NCBI RefSeq assembly: GCF_017309185.1
Contig: NZ_JAEKJZ010000002.1
Span: forward strand, 372,001-436,000
Length of the DNA stretch: 64,000 nt
Direction of reading: 5' to 3'
Source of the DNA: Roseibium aggregatum
GTDB taxonomy: Bacteria > Pseudomonadota > Alphaproteobacteria > Rhizobiales > Stappiaceae
In this document: one piece after another, positions 8,677-18,231 of the stretch
How the letters are laid out: each line of letters begins with the position of its first letter
Position numbering within the stretch: position 1 is the first letter of the stretch
Notes under the pieces: generated by a model
Database searches by the model: none
What the model was told of the DNA's origin: nothing
The model's input: only the letters and a program-made list of their open reading frames with translations
Translations under genes and position numbers: made by a program

Positions 8677-9690
8677 TCAATTGGAAACCGACTTCAAAAT
8701 AGTTTCCGGGTCCGCGTTTCCACCAGTAAGTACAATGCAGATTTTTTTCTTTCTCAGCGGCAGTTTTCCGGAGAGGACGGCCGCCAGTGCCGCAGCGCCC
8801 CCGGGCTCAACGACAAGCTTAAGCTCGGAAAAAGCAAAAGCAACAGCGTCAAGCACCTCGTCATCCGTCACCAGGAGACCGGTACCGGCCAGACTGCGCA
8901 AAATGGAAAAACCTATCTCACCTGGCGCTTCGGATAACAGGGCATCGCATATCGACCCTGCCTTGAGCTGATTTGACTGAATGCATCCCGCTTCCAAAGA
9001 CCGTTTGTAATCGTCGAACATCGCCGGCTCGACAGTGTGGAAACGTGTCCCCGGGGACTTGCCAAGAAGCGCCAGGGCAATCCCGCTCGACAGTCCGCCG
9101 CCGCCGGTACATGCAAGAACGTCGTCGAGCTGCACACCGAGCGCCGCCGCCTGGTCCGCTATTTCCAGACCGACCGTGCCCTGCCCTGCGATAACGGCAG
9201 GATCGTTGTATGGGTGCACGAAAGTCGCTCCCGTTTCCGAACAGATACGGGCGGCGATGGCGTCGCGGTTCTCCCGGCTCCGATCGTAGGTGACGACTGT
9301 CGCACCGGACGCGCGCGTGCGTTCCAGTTTGATCCGTGGCGCGTCGGAGGGCATGACAATGGTTGCCGGCATGCCGAGCAGCTTCGCGCTCGCGGCAACC
9401 CCTTGCGCGTGATTTCCCGACGAACAGGCCACGACGCCCCGGGCGCGTTCGCTTTCCGGGATCTGGCAGAGCCGATTGAACGCTCCGCGAAATTTGAAGG
9501 AACCGGTCCGCTGGAGGTTTTCCGGCTTGATCAGGACCGTCGCTCCGCAGCGCTCGTCCAGGACAGGGTGACGCAGAAGCGGCGTGACCAGGGCTTCCCC
9601 GCGAATACGCTCCGCAGCGGCCTCGATATCGGAATAGGAAACCGTTTGTTCCGACACGGCCGCTTCCGGCTGAATTGGACTGTCCGTCAT
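8677..9690 (-). CDS. Threonine/serine dehydratase-like PLP enzyme (fold type II)
   Basis: 337 residues from the ATG at 9690, preceded by AAAGGAG at 10 bases; the open frame extends further upstream without support. The PLP lysine is K66 in GSFKFRGA, the substrate loop is CSSGNHAQGVA, and the PLP-phosphate loop is TGGGGLSSG. There is no C-terminal ACT domain, so it is a catabolic-type, not IlvA-type, dehydratase. It would deaminate L-threonine or L-serine to the 2-oxo acid. Serine racemase, hydroxyaspartate dehydratase and EutB share the fold and cannot be excluded. Confidence 0.82.
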   Translation of the reverse strand: MTDSPIQPEAAVSEQTVSYSDIEAAAERIRGEALVTPLLRHPVLDERCGATVLIKPENLQRTGSFKFRGAFNRLCQIPESERARGVVACSSGNHAQGVAASAKLLGMPATIVMPSDAPRIKLERTRASGATVVTYDRSRENRDAIAARICSETGATFVHPYNDPAVIAGQGTVGLEIADQAAALGVQLDDVLACTGGGGLSSGIALALLGKSPGTRFHTVEPAMFDDYKRSLEAGCIQSNQLKAGSICDALLSEAPGEIGFSILRSLAGTGLLVTDDEVLDAVAFAFSELKLVVEPGGAAALAAVLSGKLPLRKKKICIVLTGGNADPETILKSVSN

Positions 9691-9839
9691 CGTCGTTCCG
9701 CGCTCCTTTGAAAGGCTCAGGGCCAGGAACAGACGACTAGAGAGAAATTTCCCGCATGGCAACAACCGAAAGCAACGCCTCTCAAGCGCGCGGGAAACAC
9801 TGCCGGCGGACATGACGCACATGCGTCATGCAGTTCAGA

Positions 9840-10889
9840 TCATTGCGCCGCCTTGGCCTCGGCGATGGTGTCGTTGTGAATGTCGTGCGCCGCGATGCAA
9901 TTGTCCAGAAACTGCCGGGCACTCGCTGCCCAGGTGTAATTCAGGGCAATTTTCCGGCAGTGGTCGCGCGGAATGTCGAGCGCGGCTTCCGCGGCTTCCT
10001 GAAGGTTCTCGGAAAGCACCCCGGCACCCGTGTCGCCGATCACGTCCAGCGGCCCCATCACCGGAAAGGCCGCGACGGGAACCCCGCAAGCAAGAGCCTC
10101 CAGCATGACATTGCCGAAGGTGTCGGTCAGCGAGGGAAAAACGAACACGTCCGCGTCGGAATAGTGCCGGGCAAGGTCCTCGCCGGTTTTCGACCCGGTG
10201 AAAAGAACATCCGGGTATTCCTTGCGCAGCGACTCCAGTTGCGGACCGCCGCCGACCACCACCCTGGATCCGGGCAACTTGAGGTCGAGGAAAGCCCGGA
10301 TGTTTTTTTCAACCGAGACACGGCCCACATACATGAAGACCGGGCGAGGCAGATCGGCGGGAAGAACGCTGCCCTCATAGGGCTTGAAAAGGTCTTCGTC
10401 GACTCCGCGCGACCAGCGCATCAGGTTCTCGAAGCCGCGCTCCCTCAGGTCCTTTTCCAAAGAGCCTGTCGCCACCATGCAGCCGGAGCCGGAATTGTGG
10501 AACTTCCGCAACCAGCTGTAGGACCATGACAGAGGTACCGGCAGCCGCGCCGAGACGTATTCCGGGAACCGGGTGTGGTAGCTGGTGGTGAAGGCGTCGC
10601 CGTTGCCGCGAGCGACACTCGCCGCAAGCAGACCCAGCGGTCCTTCGGTGGCGATGTGGAGATGCTCGCAGTCGAATTCCCTGATCTTGCGGCGCACAGC
10701 GCCCCGAAGGGTCAGGGACAAACGGATCTCCGGGTAGGTGGGACAGGGGATGGTCTTGAAATCCTGAGGGCTGAGGACCTCGACCCGCACACCGATCGCT
10801 TCGAGCTCCGCTGCCGTGCGCTCAAGTGACCGGACCACGCCATTTATCTGGGGATGCCAGGCATCGGTTACGATCAAAATGGAACTCAT
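9840..10889 (-). CDS. GT4-family glycosyltransferase
   Basis: 349 residues from the ATG at 10889, which overlaps the upstream phosphoesterase stop by 4 bases (ATGA). It opens with the GT-B signature ILIVTDAWHPQINGVVRSLE. The nucleotide-sugar site is near the C-terminus in VFPSLTDTFGNVMLEALACG, with the donor-binding glutamate. The nearest characterised relatives are MgtA/PimB-like mannosyltransferases acting on membrane lipids. Coupling to an LpxH-like phosphoesterase suggests membrane glycolipid or lipopolysaccharide synthesis. Donor and acceptor are not determined. Confidence 0.85.
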   Translation of the reverse strand: MSSILIVTDAWHPQINGVVRSLERTAAELEAIGVRVEVLSPQDFKTIPCPTYPEIRLSLTLRGAVRRKIREFDCEHLHIATEGPLGLLAASVARGNGDAFTTSYHTRFPEYVSARLPVPLSWSYSWLRKFHNSGSGCMVATGSLEKDLRERGFENLMRWSRGVDEDLFKPYEGSVLPADLPRPVFMYVGRVSVEKNIRAFLDLKLPGSRVVVGGGPQLESLRKEYPDVLFTGSKTGEDLARHYSDADVFVFPSLTDTFGNVMLEALACGVPVAAFPVMGPLDVIGDTGAGVLSENLQEAAEAALDIPRDHCRKIALNYTWAASARQFLDNCIAAHDIHNDTIAEAKAAQ

Positions 10890-11689
10890 GCGGCGACCGG
10901 GGCTTCCTTGGACTTTGTCCGTATTTCCCCGATCTGGGCTTCCTCCACCCATCGGATCACCTCAAAGGTTCCATCGTGGTGCTCGACGACCGCGGTGCAG
11001 CTTTCCACCCAATCGCCGGTATTGATATAATGGACACCGTTCATGTCCCGGTCCGCGGCGTGGTGAATGTGACCGCAGATCACGCCGTCGACGCCCTGGC
11101 GGCGCGCTTCCTCGGACAGCGCCTCCTCGAACCGGCCGATGAAGCTGACGGCGTTTTTCACCTTCAGCTTGGCCCAGGCCGACAAAGACCAGTAGGTCAA
11201 CCCGAGCCGCCGGCGCACGACGTTCACCCAGGTGTTGACGCCAAGCGCCGTGACATAGGCCTTGTCGCCGAAGAAGGCGAGCCACTTGGCATGGCGGATC
11301 ACGACATCGAACTGATCGCCGTGAATCACGAGATAGCGCTTGCCGGTGGCGGCCTCGTGAACGTGGCTGTCGGCCACCTCGACGCCGCCGAAATGGGTGC
11401 CGAGAAAATCGCGCAGGAATTCGTCGTGATTGCCCGGGATATAGATGATCCGAGCGCCCTTGCGGCCTTTCCTCAAGATTTTCTGCACCACGTCGTTGTG
11501 AAGCTGCGGCCAGTACCACGACCGCTTCAAACGCCACCCATCCGCGATGTCGCCGACAAGATAAATCGTCTCCGCGTCGTTATCCTTCAGAAAATCAAGC
11601 AGCAACTCCGCCTGACATCCGCGCGTTCCAAGATGAACGTCAGAGATGAACAAGGCCCTGTAATGCCGCGCTGTCTCCGAGGTGGACAT
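10886..11689 (-). CDS. LpxH-like metallophosphoesterase (UDP-2,3-diacylglucosamine diphosphatase family)
   Basis: 267 residues, with the start at 11689 preceded by GGAG. All dinuclear-metal motifs of calcineurin-like phosphoesterases are present in order: ISDVHLG, VGDIADGW, PGNHDEF, IHGDQFD and CGHIHHA. The family includes lipid A pathway hydrolases (LpxH-like). It forms a two-gene operon with the downstream glycosyltransferase. Whether it is the organism's lipid A enzyme (Rhizobiales often use LpxI) or acts on another lipid intermediate is open. Confidence 0.8.
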   Translation of the reverse strand: MSTSETARHYRALFISDVHLGTRGCQAELLLDFLKDNDAETIYLVGDIADGWRLKRSWYWPQLHNDVVQKILRKGRKGARIIYIPGNHDEFLRDFLGTHFGGVEVADSHVHEAATGKRYLVIHGDQFDVVIRHAKWLAFFGDKAYVTALGVNTWVNVVRRRLGLTYWSLSAWAKLKVKNAVSFIGRFEEALSEEARRQGVDGVICGHIHHAADRDMNGVHYINTGDWVESCTAVVEHHDGTFEVIRWVEEAQIGEIRTKSKEAPVAA

Positions 11690-11940
11690 AGCACTTCTCC
11701 AATCTGCCATTGGGCCGCTATAGACGCGATTCAAGTATCACTATTATGACAAACCCAAGACTTCCTGTCCGGCAATTTCTTCCAGCCGGGCGTTTGGAGC
11801 CGCGGACGACGGGACAAAAACAGCTGTTTCCGGAAAGCTTCCTTCAGCAGGACCCGTGGCGCGACAGGCACGGTTGACAAGTCCCCGGCCGGGTGACCAA
11901 AAAGCCAAGGGAGGCGGCCCGGCAATCAAGGAGAAGTGAC

Positions 11941-12720
11941 ATGGATTTGGGATTGAAGGGGAAAAAAGCGATCGTTTGCGCCTCGAGCCGGGGCCTTGGG
12001 CGAGGCTGCGCCGAAGCGCTCGCCGAAGCCGGCTGCGACCTTGTCCTGAACGGACGTGACGAAAAGGTTCTGGCAGCAACCCAATCCGAACTCGAAGAGC
12101 GCTTCGGCGTTTCAATTCAGCGGGTTGCAGCGGATGTATCGACCAGGGCGGGACAGGACGCACTGCTTTCGGCCTGCCCGGCTCCGGACATTCTCGTCAA
12201 CAACAACGGCGGGCCGCCGCGGCGCGATTTCGCCGACCTTGACCGGGACGCCATGCTGGAAGGCACCATCCAGAACTTCGTGACGCCCGTTGAACTGATC
12301 CAGGCGGTCGTGCCCGGCATGAAGGAACGCGGCTTCGGCCGGATCGTCAACATAACCTCCATCTCGGTGAAAATGCCGATCGAGGGCCTCGATCTGTCCA
12401 GCGGCGCCCGCGCCAGCCTGACCGCGTTCCTCGCCGGCGTGTGCCGTCAGCTTGCGCCGCACGGCATAACCGTCAACAACCTTCTTCCGGGCAAGATGGA
12501 TACGGACCGCCTGAGAGGCGGCTTCGAGCGCTCCGCGAAACTGTCGGGCAGAAGCAAGGAAGAGGTCCGCGCCCAACAGGCTGCGGAAATCCCCGCGCGG
12601 CGCTTCGGAAACGCCGAGGAATTCGGCCAGGCCTGCGCCTTCCTGTGTTCGCAGCATGCCGGCTATATCACCGGCCAGAACATTCTCATGGACGGCGGGC
12701 TCTTCCCGGCGGCCTTTTAG
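11941..12720 (+). CDS. Atypical short-chain dehydrogenase (3-oxoacyl-ACP reductase-like) lacking the YxxxK motif
   Basis: 259 residues with AGGAG before the ATG. The Rossmann start is IVCASSRGLGRGCAEALAEA, close to but not exactly TGxxxGxG. NNNGGPP replaces the usual NNAG. Where SDRs have the catalytic YxxxK, this protein reads LDLSSGARASLTAF, so tyrosine and lysine are both absent while the preceding serine (ITSIS) remains. This matches a known BKR-like SDR subgroup without a perfect catalytic tetrad. It may be a binding protein or use other chemistry. It is single-gene, convergent with fadL. Confidence 0.8.
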   Translation: MDLGLKGKKAIVCASSRGLGRGCAEALAEAGCDLVLNGRDEKVLAATQSELEERFGVSIQRVAADVSTRAGQDALLSACPAPDILVNNNGGPPRRDFADLDRDAMLEGTIQNFVTPVELIQAVVPGMKERGFGRIVNITSISVKMPIEGLDLSSGARASLTAFLAGVCRQLAPHGITVNNLLPGKMDTDRLRGGFERSAKLSGRSKEEVRAQQAAEIPARRFGNAEEFGQACAFLCSQHAGYITGQNILMDGGLFPAAF

Positions 12721-12751
12721 CACACGACCTCCAGGACCAAAGTCGCTTCCG

Positions 12752-12781
12752 CAAAAAAAGACCCCGGCCGCAAGGCCGGGG
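12752..12781 (-). terminator. Rho-independent terminator of the fadL-like gene
   Basis: Stem CCCCGGCC/GGCCGGGG (12762-12769 and 12774-12781) with a GCAA loop on the plus strand. Read on the minus strand, the stem is followed by TCTTTTTTT, which suits the minus-strand gene ending at 12821. Confidence 0.85.
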
Positions 12782-12820
12782 CAGTGTCAAACACGAAGCG
12801 TGCCAAACTTCGCGTCGGGA

Positions 12821-14152
12821 TCAGAACTTGTATCTGAGAGACGCGGAGAAGATGTTCACCTGACTGTCGACGTCGGCGACATAGGTACCGATATTGGCGT
12901 TATAGTCCTGATGACCGGGGGAAATATCGATCTTCGTGTCGGCCGGGATCAGGTGCGAAAACCCGACATCGAACGCAAGGTGTTCCGTCGGCTTCCAGGA
13001 CGCTCCGGCGGACAGCCACAAACGATCGTTGTCCGGCAACCGGGTGGAACGGATATCCTCGTCGATCGGCGACAACTCGTAGCCGACGCCGGCCCGCAGG
13101 GTCAGTTGATCGTTCCAGTCATATTCCCCGCCGACGGAGAAGAACCAGCCGTCGTCGTAGTTGAATTTCAGGTCAGGCAGCCCGGTCGGATTCGTTGTCG
13201 TCCCGTCAGTGGCCTTCAGATGCACCGTGCCGAGCCGGCTCCAATTGGTCCACTCCACTGTGCCCAACGCACGGAACTTTTCGGTTATGCGCTGCTTTGC
13301 AGAGAGCGTGACCATTTCCGGTGTGATGAGCTTCGCTTCGATGCCGGTCCGGCTCGCATTCGCAACGCCGACACCCGGCGCGGCGGGATTGATGAAATGC
13401 CCTTCAAGCTCATGAAAGACGGCCGACCGGAAACCCACGCCGATTTCCGTTCCCTCGATCGGCTTGACGGTGAAGCCCGCGGTGGCTCCGAACCCGACGC
13501 TGCCCCCCTTCACTTCGGATGACGGCACCTGCGATGTCACCGACGCCCGGAACGGATAGGCGGATTTCAGCCGCACCTGAAGGTATTCCGCCTGCAGACC
13601 CAGAGCGACGGAGATCATGTCGTTGAACTTGTAGGCCACGGATGGGGTCGCGTTGACCGAGAACACCTCCGAAGAACGCGAATAGTACTGCCCGGCCCAG
13701 TTCGTCCCGGGTTTCGTCGCCAGGCCGAAAGGCGTGTTGACCGCCAGGCCGAAGTACCAGTTGTCGTTCAGTCCGTACCCGACATAGGTCGACGGGATCC
13801 AGGCATTGGAAGCAATGTCGCCGCTTCCCGTCGAACTCGCTCCGAAACCACCTGTCAAGGCGTTCACGAGCCCCTGCGGCGTGAAGTCTCCGTTGACGTC
13901 GGACTGGGGAGCGATGAACGAGGAATGGCTTTCGGTGGTCAGCCCGTGCCCAGCCCCGGTCAGCGTGGCCGGATTCCAGAAGATCGAGGAGATAGACTCT
14001 CCCGTCGTGCCGTTCCCGGCAAACGATGTTCCCTGATAATAAGCGCTTTGCTCGCGCAGGGCGAAGCCGCCGCCGAAAGCGTTGCCCGCAATCATAGATA
14101 GCGCCAATGCGGTCCCTGTCAGAAGGACCCGTTTTTTATTTGCCCTTGGCAT
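12821..14152 (-). CDS. FadL/OmpP1/TodX-family outer-membrane transport protein
   Basis: 443 residues from the ATG at 14152, preceded by GGGAGG. A signal peptide is followed by GGFALREQSAYYQG, the N-terminal hatch/NPA region typical of FadL. NPATLTGA near residue 65 is the family NPA motif. The C-terminus ends in aromatic FSASLRYKF, as for beta-barrels folded by BAM. FadL proteins pass long-chain fatty acids or other hydrophobic molecules across the outer membrane. A fadD-like gene is 17 kb away. The long AT-rich upstream region suggests regulated expression. Confidence 0.88.
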   Translation of the reverse strand: MPRANKKRVLLTGTALALSMIAGNAFGGGFALREQSAYYQGTSFAGNGTTGESISSIFWNPATLTGAGHGLTTESHSSFIAPQSDVNGDFTPQGLVNALTGGFGASSTGSGDIASNAWIPSTYVGYGLNDNWYFGLAVNTPFGLATKPGTNWAGQYYSRSSEVFSVNATPSVAYKFNDMISVALGLQAEYLQVRLKSAYPFRASVTSQVPSSEVKGGSVGFGATAGFTVKPIEGTEIGVGFRSAVFHELEGHFINPAAPGVGVANASRTGIEAKLITPEMVTLSAKQRITEKFRALGTVEWTNWSRLGTVHLKATDGTTTNPTGLPDLKFNYDDGWFFSVGGEYDWNDQLTLRAGVGYELSPIDEDIRSTRLPDNDRLWLSAGASWKPTEHLAFDVGFSHLIPADTKIDISPGHQDYNANIGTYVADVDSQVNIFSASLRYKF

Positions 14153-14635
14153 GGATATACCTCCCATCCCTTTCCTCCGAAGGAATCTTGTCTCCTGCCA
14201 ATAGCTTTTCCCAAGAGCGCACCCCGTTTCAACTGCTTAGTTGACCATGACCGCACTCAAATAACATGTGCTGCATTGCAATATATTGGGCATTCCTTCG
14301 TTCAATCTTTTTCTTTTCTCAAAAAAAACGCTTGAACAGCCCCCAACCGAGACTCTTCGTCACAGGAATGATACAACTTCGTAAATTTGCTCAAATTTTA
14401 GGCAACCACACACCCACCTTCCGTTTGCGTCATTAAATCTTCGATCGTTGCGGCTTTACCACAGGTTTCCTAGGGTCACATGTGGGAAAAAGCGTCCATT
14501 CGCGCCTCTCCTGCAGGGGCGGAACGGATTGGGGCAACACCAGACTTGCCAAACCGGCCTGTTCACCGACACTCGAAACCGGCAACGGATGCCGGGTCCC
14601 GACGGGACAAACTCAATCAATTTGCGGGAGGTTTC
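14153..14635. other. AT-rich divergent intergenic region (fadL-like / FAH-like)
   Basis: No gene is supported here. The region is much richer in A+T than its neighbours and must hold the promoters of both flanking genes. It contains an inverted repeat AAATTTG-CT-CAAATTT at 14383-14398 and the palindrome CAATATATTG at 14279-14288. Either could be an operator; neither has an assigned regulator. Confidence 0.5.
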
Positions 14636-15478
14636 ATGAAACTCGTGCGTTACGGTGCGAAAGGCGCCGAAAAACCCGGCCTGATCGACGCAAAGGGGCA
14701 GCTGCGGGATATTTCCGCTTTGATTTCCGATCTCGATGCGCAGGCCTATACCGCGGAAAGTCTCGCCTTGCTCGAAGGGCTCGATCCTCAGACCCTGCCC
14801 CTGGTCGATGGCACGCCACGTCTTGGCGCGCCCATCTCCCGGCCCGGACATTTCATCGCCATCGGGCTGAACTACCGCGACCACGCGGCGGAGGCTGGCA
14901 TGGCCATTCCGGACGAACCGGTGGTGTTCACGAAGGCGCCTTCCTGCGTTTCCGGTCCGCACGACGACATTGTCATCCCCGCCGGATCGACGAAACTGGA
15001 CTGGGAAACGGAACTCGCCCTGATTATCTCCAGACCCTGCTGGCAGGTCCGCAAGGAGGATGCACTCGACCATGTCGCCGGCTATATGGTCTGCAACGAC
15101 GTCTCCGAACGGGCCTGGCAGATCGAAGGCACCGGCCAGTGGACGAAGGGCAAGAGCGCGCCCACCTTCGGCCCTCTCGGCCCCTGGCTGGTCACCAGGG
15201 ACGAGATCCCCGATCCGCAGGTCCTCGATCTCTATCTGGACGTGAATGGCGAGCGCCGCCAGACCGGCAACACCGCCACCATGATCTTCTCAGTCGCCGA
15301 GATCGTCTCCTATCTGTCGACGCTGATGCGGCTCGAACCGGGCGACGTCGTGACCACCGGCACGCCCCCCGGCGTCGGCATGGGCATGAAACCGCCGGTT
15401 TTTCTCAAACCCGGCGACGTCGTGACCTTGGGAGTCACCGGCCTCGGGGAACAGAGCCAGACAGTTGTGGCGGACTAA
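14636..15478 (+). CDS. Fumarylacetoacetate hydrolase-family protein
   Basis: 280 residues from the ATG at 14636, preceded by GGGAGG; the open frame upstream lacks support. The FAH C-terminal domain is recognisable by IGLNYRDHAAEAG, the metal-binding LDWETELALII, and TTGTPPGVGMG near the C-terminus. Family members hydrolyse or decarboxylate 2,4-dioxo acids in aromatic, sugar-acid or ureidoglycolate catabolism. Nothing nearby fixes the substrate. Confidence 0.82.
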   Translation: MKLVRYGAKGAEKPGLIDAKGQLRDISALISDLDAQAYTAESLALLEGLDPQTLPLVDGTPRLGAPISRPGHFIAIGLNYRDHAAEAGMAIPDEPVVFTKAPSCVSGPHDDIVIPAGSTKLDWETELALIISRPCWQVRKEDALDHVAGYMVCNDVSERAWQIEGTGQWTKGKSAPTFGPLGPWLVTRDEIPDPQVLDLYLDVNGERRQTGNTATMIFSVAEIVSYLSTLMRLEPGDVVTTGTPPGVGMGMKPPVFLKPGDVVTLGVTGLGEQSQTVVAD

Positions 15479-15500
15479 CGAGGCCTTTTCTCAAGAACAG

Positions 15501-16613
15501 TTACGCCGTGCCGTCGCGGGCCGCGAGGAAGCGGCGCATGGCGACGCTGCTCCAGGGGGCGAGACGGGTCCGGGCGGCCTCGTAACTGTCAAGGATCTCC
15601 CGGTTGAGGGGATCCTTCTCCGCGAACTCCACCAGAACCTTTGCGGCGGTTTCCCGCAAAGCGGCGAGGACGTCGTCCGGGTAGGGCCTGACGGTCACGC
15701 CGTCTTCTTCCTGCAGCAGTTTCAGGCTGCCGGCGTTCTCCCAGTCGCTTTCGGCAAGCGCCCGGCCGTTTTCCGCCCGGCAGGCCTCCAGCACGATCGC
15801 GCGCAGATCCTCCGGCAGGCCTTCGAGCGCGGTTGTGTTGAAAAGGGCCTCGCCGGTCCCGTTCGGCTCGTGAAAGCCCGGTGTGTAGTAGGACTTGGCC
15901 GCCTTCTGAAAGCCCATGGCCCGGTCCGACCAGGGCCCCAGAAACTCGGTCGCGTCCAGAACGCCGGTCTGCAGCGCCTGGAACAATTCGCCGGGCGGCA
16001 GGCTCACCGGCGTCGCGCCGAGCCGGCGCATGACTTCGCCGCCCAGGCCCGGCATGCGGATCTTCAAGCCTTTCAGGTCCTCAAGACTGTCGATCTCCCT
16101 CTTGTACCAGCCGCCCATCTGGACACCGGTATTGCCTGCCATGACCGGCTTCAGGCCGAAGGGTTCGTAGAGCCTGTCCCAGAGGGCCTGCCCGCCGCCC
16201 TGTTCGATCCAGGAAATATGCTCGTGCGGCAGGAGCCCGAAGGGGACGGCGGTAAAGACCACCGACGCCGGGATCTTGCCCTGCCAGAAGAAGGACGCCG
16301 TGTGAGCCATTTGCGCCGTGCCGGCCGACACCGCGTCGAAAACGCCAAGCGCCGGAACCAGTTCGCCTGCCCCATAAAGACGGATGCGGAAGCTGCCTCC
16401 GGAGAGTTCTTCGACGCTGTCGGCGATCCGCTGCGCGCTTGTTCCGGGACCGGGCAGGTTCCTGGGCCAGGACGTTACCATTTTCCACTCTGTTCCGGCG
16501 CGCCCCTGCGCCACTGCGGGAGCGGCGAGCAAGCCTGCACCGGCGATCGCGGAGGCGCCCAGAACCGCGCGGCGGCTCACCTTCGGTCGGTTGCGGAGAG
16601 ATGTCCCTGCCAT
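15501..16613 (-). CDS. TRAP transporter solute-binding protein (DctP family), third gene of the TPP-riboswitch operon
   Basis: 370 residues. The start ATG at 16613 comes one base after the thiD stop, and its ribosome-binding site (TTGGAGC) lies inside the end of thiD, so the gene is tightly coupled. A twin-arginine signal is seen (SRRAVLGASAIAGAG, cleavage near PAVAQG). The mature part has the DctP fold: WKMVTSWPRNLPG, IRMPGLGGEVMRRLGATPVS, and DATEFLGPWSD. It resembles the 2-oxoacid/chloroaromatic-binding (TakP/FcbT1) group. No DctQ or DctM membrane partner is nearby. Its operon suggests a ligand linked to thiamine salvage, but the ligand is not known. Confidence 0.85.
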   Translation of the reverse strand: MAGTSLRNRPKVSRRAVLGASAIAGAGLLAAPAVAQGRAGTEWKMVTSWPRNLPGPGTSAQRIADSVEELSGGSFRIRLYGAGELVPALGVFDAVSAGTAQMAHTASFFWQGKIPASVVFTAVPFGLLPHEHISWIEQGGGQALWDRLYEPFGLKPVMAGNTGVQMGGWYKREIDSLEDLKGLKIRMPGLGGEVMRRLGATPVSLPPGELFQALQTGVLDATEFLGPWSDRAMGFQKAAKSYYTPGFHEPNGTGEALFNTTALEGLPEDLRAIVLEACRAENGRALAESDWENAGSLKLLQEEDGVTVRPYPDDVLAALRETAAKVLVEFAEKDPLNREILDSYEAARTRLAPWSSVAMRRFLAARDGTA

Positions 16614-16614
16614 T

Positions 16615-17421
16615 CTACTTGCTCCAAAATGCGTGGAAGTGATGAACCGGACCGTGACCGGCGCCGATCTTGAGACTATCGGCGGCGGCAATCGCCCCGT
16701 GGATATAGGCCTTCGCGGCCTGGATTGCGTCTTGAAGACCGTCGCCCCTGGCAAGACCGGCGGCAATCGCGGAGGAAAGCGTGCAGCCGGTGCCATGAGT
16801 GTTTTGCGTCTCGATTCGTTGCTCGCGCAGCCACAGGGCCTTGCCATCCCTGTCCAAGAAAAGGTCCGCGCTCTCCGCCCCCTCTCCATGACCGCCTTTC
16901 AGAAGCACGGCTTTCGCGCCGAGTTTCAGCAACTGCTCCGCCTGATCCCGCATCACAGTATCGCTTGGGGCAACACCGGTCCCAAGCATACGCGCGGCTT
17001 CGTGAAGATTGGGGGTGATCAGATCCGCGAGCGGGACCAGGACGCTAATCAGGCAATCGACGGCGCTATCCGCCAGCAGCGGATCCCCGGACGCCGCCAC
17101 CATGACCGGGTCGAGCACCACCGGCCCGGTCTCGTGGGCCTTCAGTCCGGCCGCCACGCTCTCGATCGTGTCCACACGGGAGAGCATGCCGATCTTGGTG
17201 GCGTTGACCTTGAGGTCCGAATAGACCGCGTCCATCTGCGCGCGGACGAACTCCGGCGGCACATCGTGGATCGCGCTCACCCCGAGCGTATTTTGTGCCG
17301 TCAGCGCCGTAAGCACGCTGGCACCATAAACGCCGTTGGCGGAAAAGGTTTTCAAATCGGCCTGAATTCCGGCTCCGCCGCCGGAATCGGACCCTGCAAT
17401 GGTCACCGCGATCGCGGTCAT
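16615..17421 (-). CDS. thiD: Hydroxymethylpyrimidine/phosphomethylpyrimidine kinase
   Basis: 268 residues from the ATG at 17421. It has the ribokinase-fold start VTIAGSDSGGGAGIQADLKTF, the VLDPVMVA stretch, the KGGHGEG loop and the catalytic anion-hole motif NTHGTGCTLSSA. ThiD phosphorylates HMP and HMP-P to HMP-PP for coupling with the thiazole unit. It is 36 bases downstream of thiM, and both follow a TPP riboswitch. Together they form a salvage operon for pyrimidine and thiazole precursors. Confidence 0.95.
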   Translation of the reverse strand: MTAIAVTIAGSDSGGGAGIQADLKTFSANGVYGASVLTALTAQNTLGVSAIHDVPPEFVRAQMDAVYSDLKVNATKIGMLSRVDTIESVAAGLKAHETGPVVLDPVMVAASGDPLLADSAVDCLISVLVPLADLITPNLHEAARMLGTGVAPSDTVMRDQAEQLLKLGAKAVLLKGGHGEGAESADLFLDRDGKALWLREQRIETQNTHGTGCTLSSAIAAGLARGDGLQDAIQAAKAYIHGAIAAADSLKIGAGHGPVHHFHAFWSK

Positions 17422-17457
17422 GGCAAACTCCTTTTGAACGTCGAGGGGAAGGACCGC

Positions 17458-18231
17458 TCAGGCGGTCTTGAGCCGGATCGCGATGTCGCGAGAGGTCATG
17501 GCGTAAAGCGCATCCAGGAGTTCCGGCACCAGGCTTCCCGGTCCCTGGGCCTGTTCCGCCGCCATTTCGCCGGCGATGTTGAAGACCGAAAGACCGCAAG
17601 CCGCGGCAAGCGCCCTGTCCTCTTCGACCGAGGCGAAAGCGGACAGCACCGCCCCCCCGGCACATCCGGTCGCCGTCACCCGCGCCATCAGCGGATGCCC
17701 GTTCAAGAGGCGGAAATCCTCGCCCGAGCTTTCGATCCGGTCTTCCGCACCTGTGACGGCAAACACGGTTCCCGCCGAAATCAGAGTGTCGATATCCGCC
17801 TTGTCCGGAAACAGCGCGTTCAGCTCGGCTTCGTTCAACCGCACCAAGTCGGCGCCGGAGGCCAGAAGTTCACGCGCAAAACCGCAGCGCGACGGCGACC
17901 GGTTGACGAAAACCGGATCGATCCCGACCGGCCGGCCCGCTTCCCTGGCTGCGGCGATGGCCAGCGGAATGGCCTTGCGCCGCTCTTCGTCCAGCGTCCC
18001 GAGATTGACGAGAAGCGCGTCGGCACTCGCGGCAAAGCCCGCCACTTCATCCGCGGAGACGGTCATCGACGGAACGGCGCCAATGGCAAGAAGCACGTTT
18101 GCGGTAAAGGTCTGCGCGACCGCATTGGTGATCGCGTGGACCTTCGGGCCCCGTTCGCGGACCCGCTGAAGCAGGTCAAACACCTTGTCGGCGGACAGCG
18201 ATTGCGTCGACGCCGCGATGGACAGGCTCAT
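17458..18231 (-). CDS. thiM: Hydroxyethylthiazole kinase
   Basis: 257 residues from the ATG at 18231, preceded by AGGAGG; the frame extends upstream to 18264 without support. Diagnostic stretches are VHAITNAVAQTFTANVLLA, GAVPSMTVSADEVA, and the catalytic TATGCAGGAVLSAF. ThiM phosphorylates 4-methyl-5-hydroxyethylthiazole during thiamine salvage. It is the first gene after the TPP riboswitch. One note: the usual family wording PxM..... is preserved as PSMTVS, so activity is expected. Confidence 0.94.
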   Translation of the reverse strand: MSLSIAASTQSLSADKVFDLLQRVRERGPKVHAITNAVAQTFTANVLLAIGAVPSMTVSADEVAGFAASADALLVNLGTLDEERRKAIPLAIAAAREAGRPVGIDPVFVNRSPSRCGFARELLASGADLVRLNEAELNALFPDKADIDTLISAGTVFAVTGAEDRIESSGEDFRLLNGHPLMARVTATGCAGGAVLSAFASVEEDRALAAACGLSVFNIAGEMAAEQAQGPGSLVPELLDALYAMTSRDIAIRLKTA

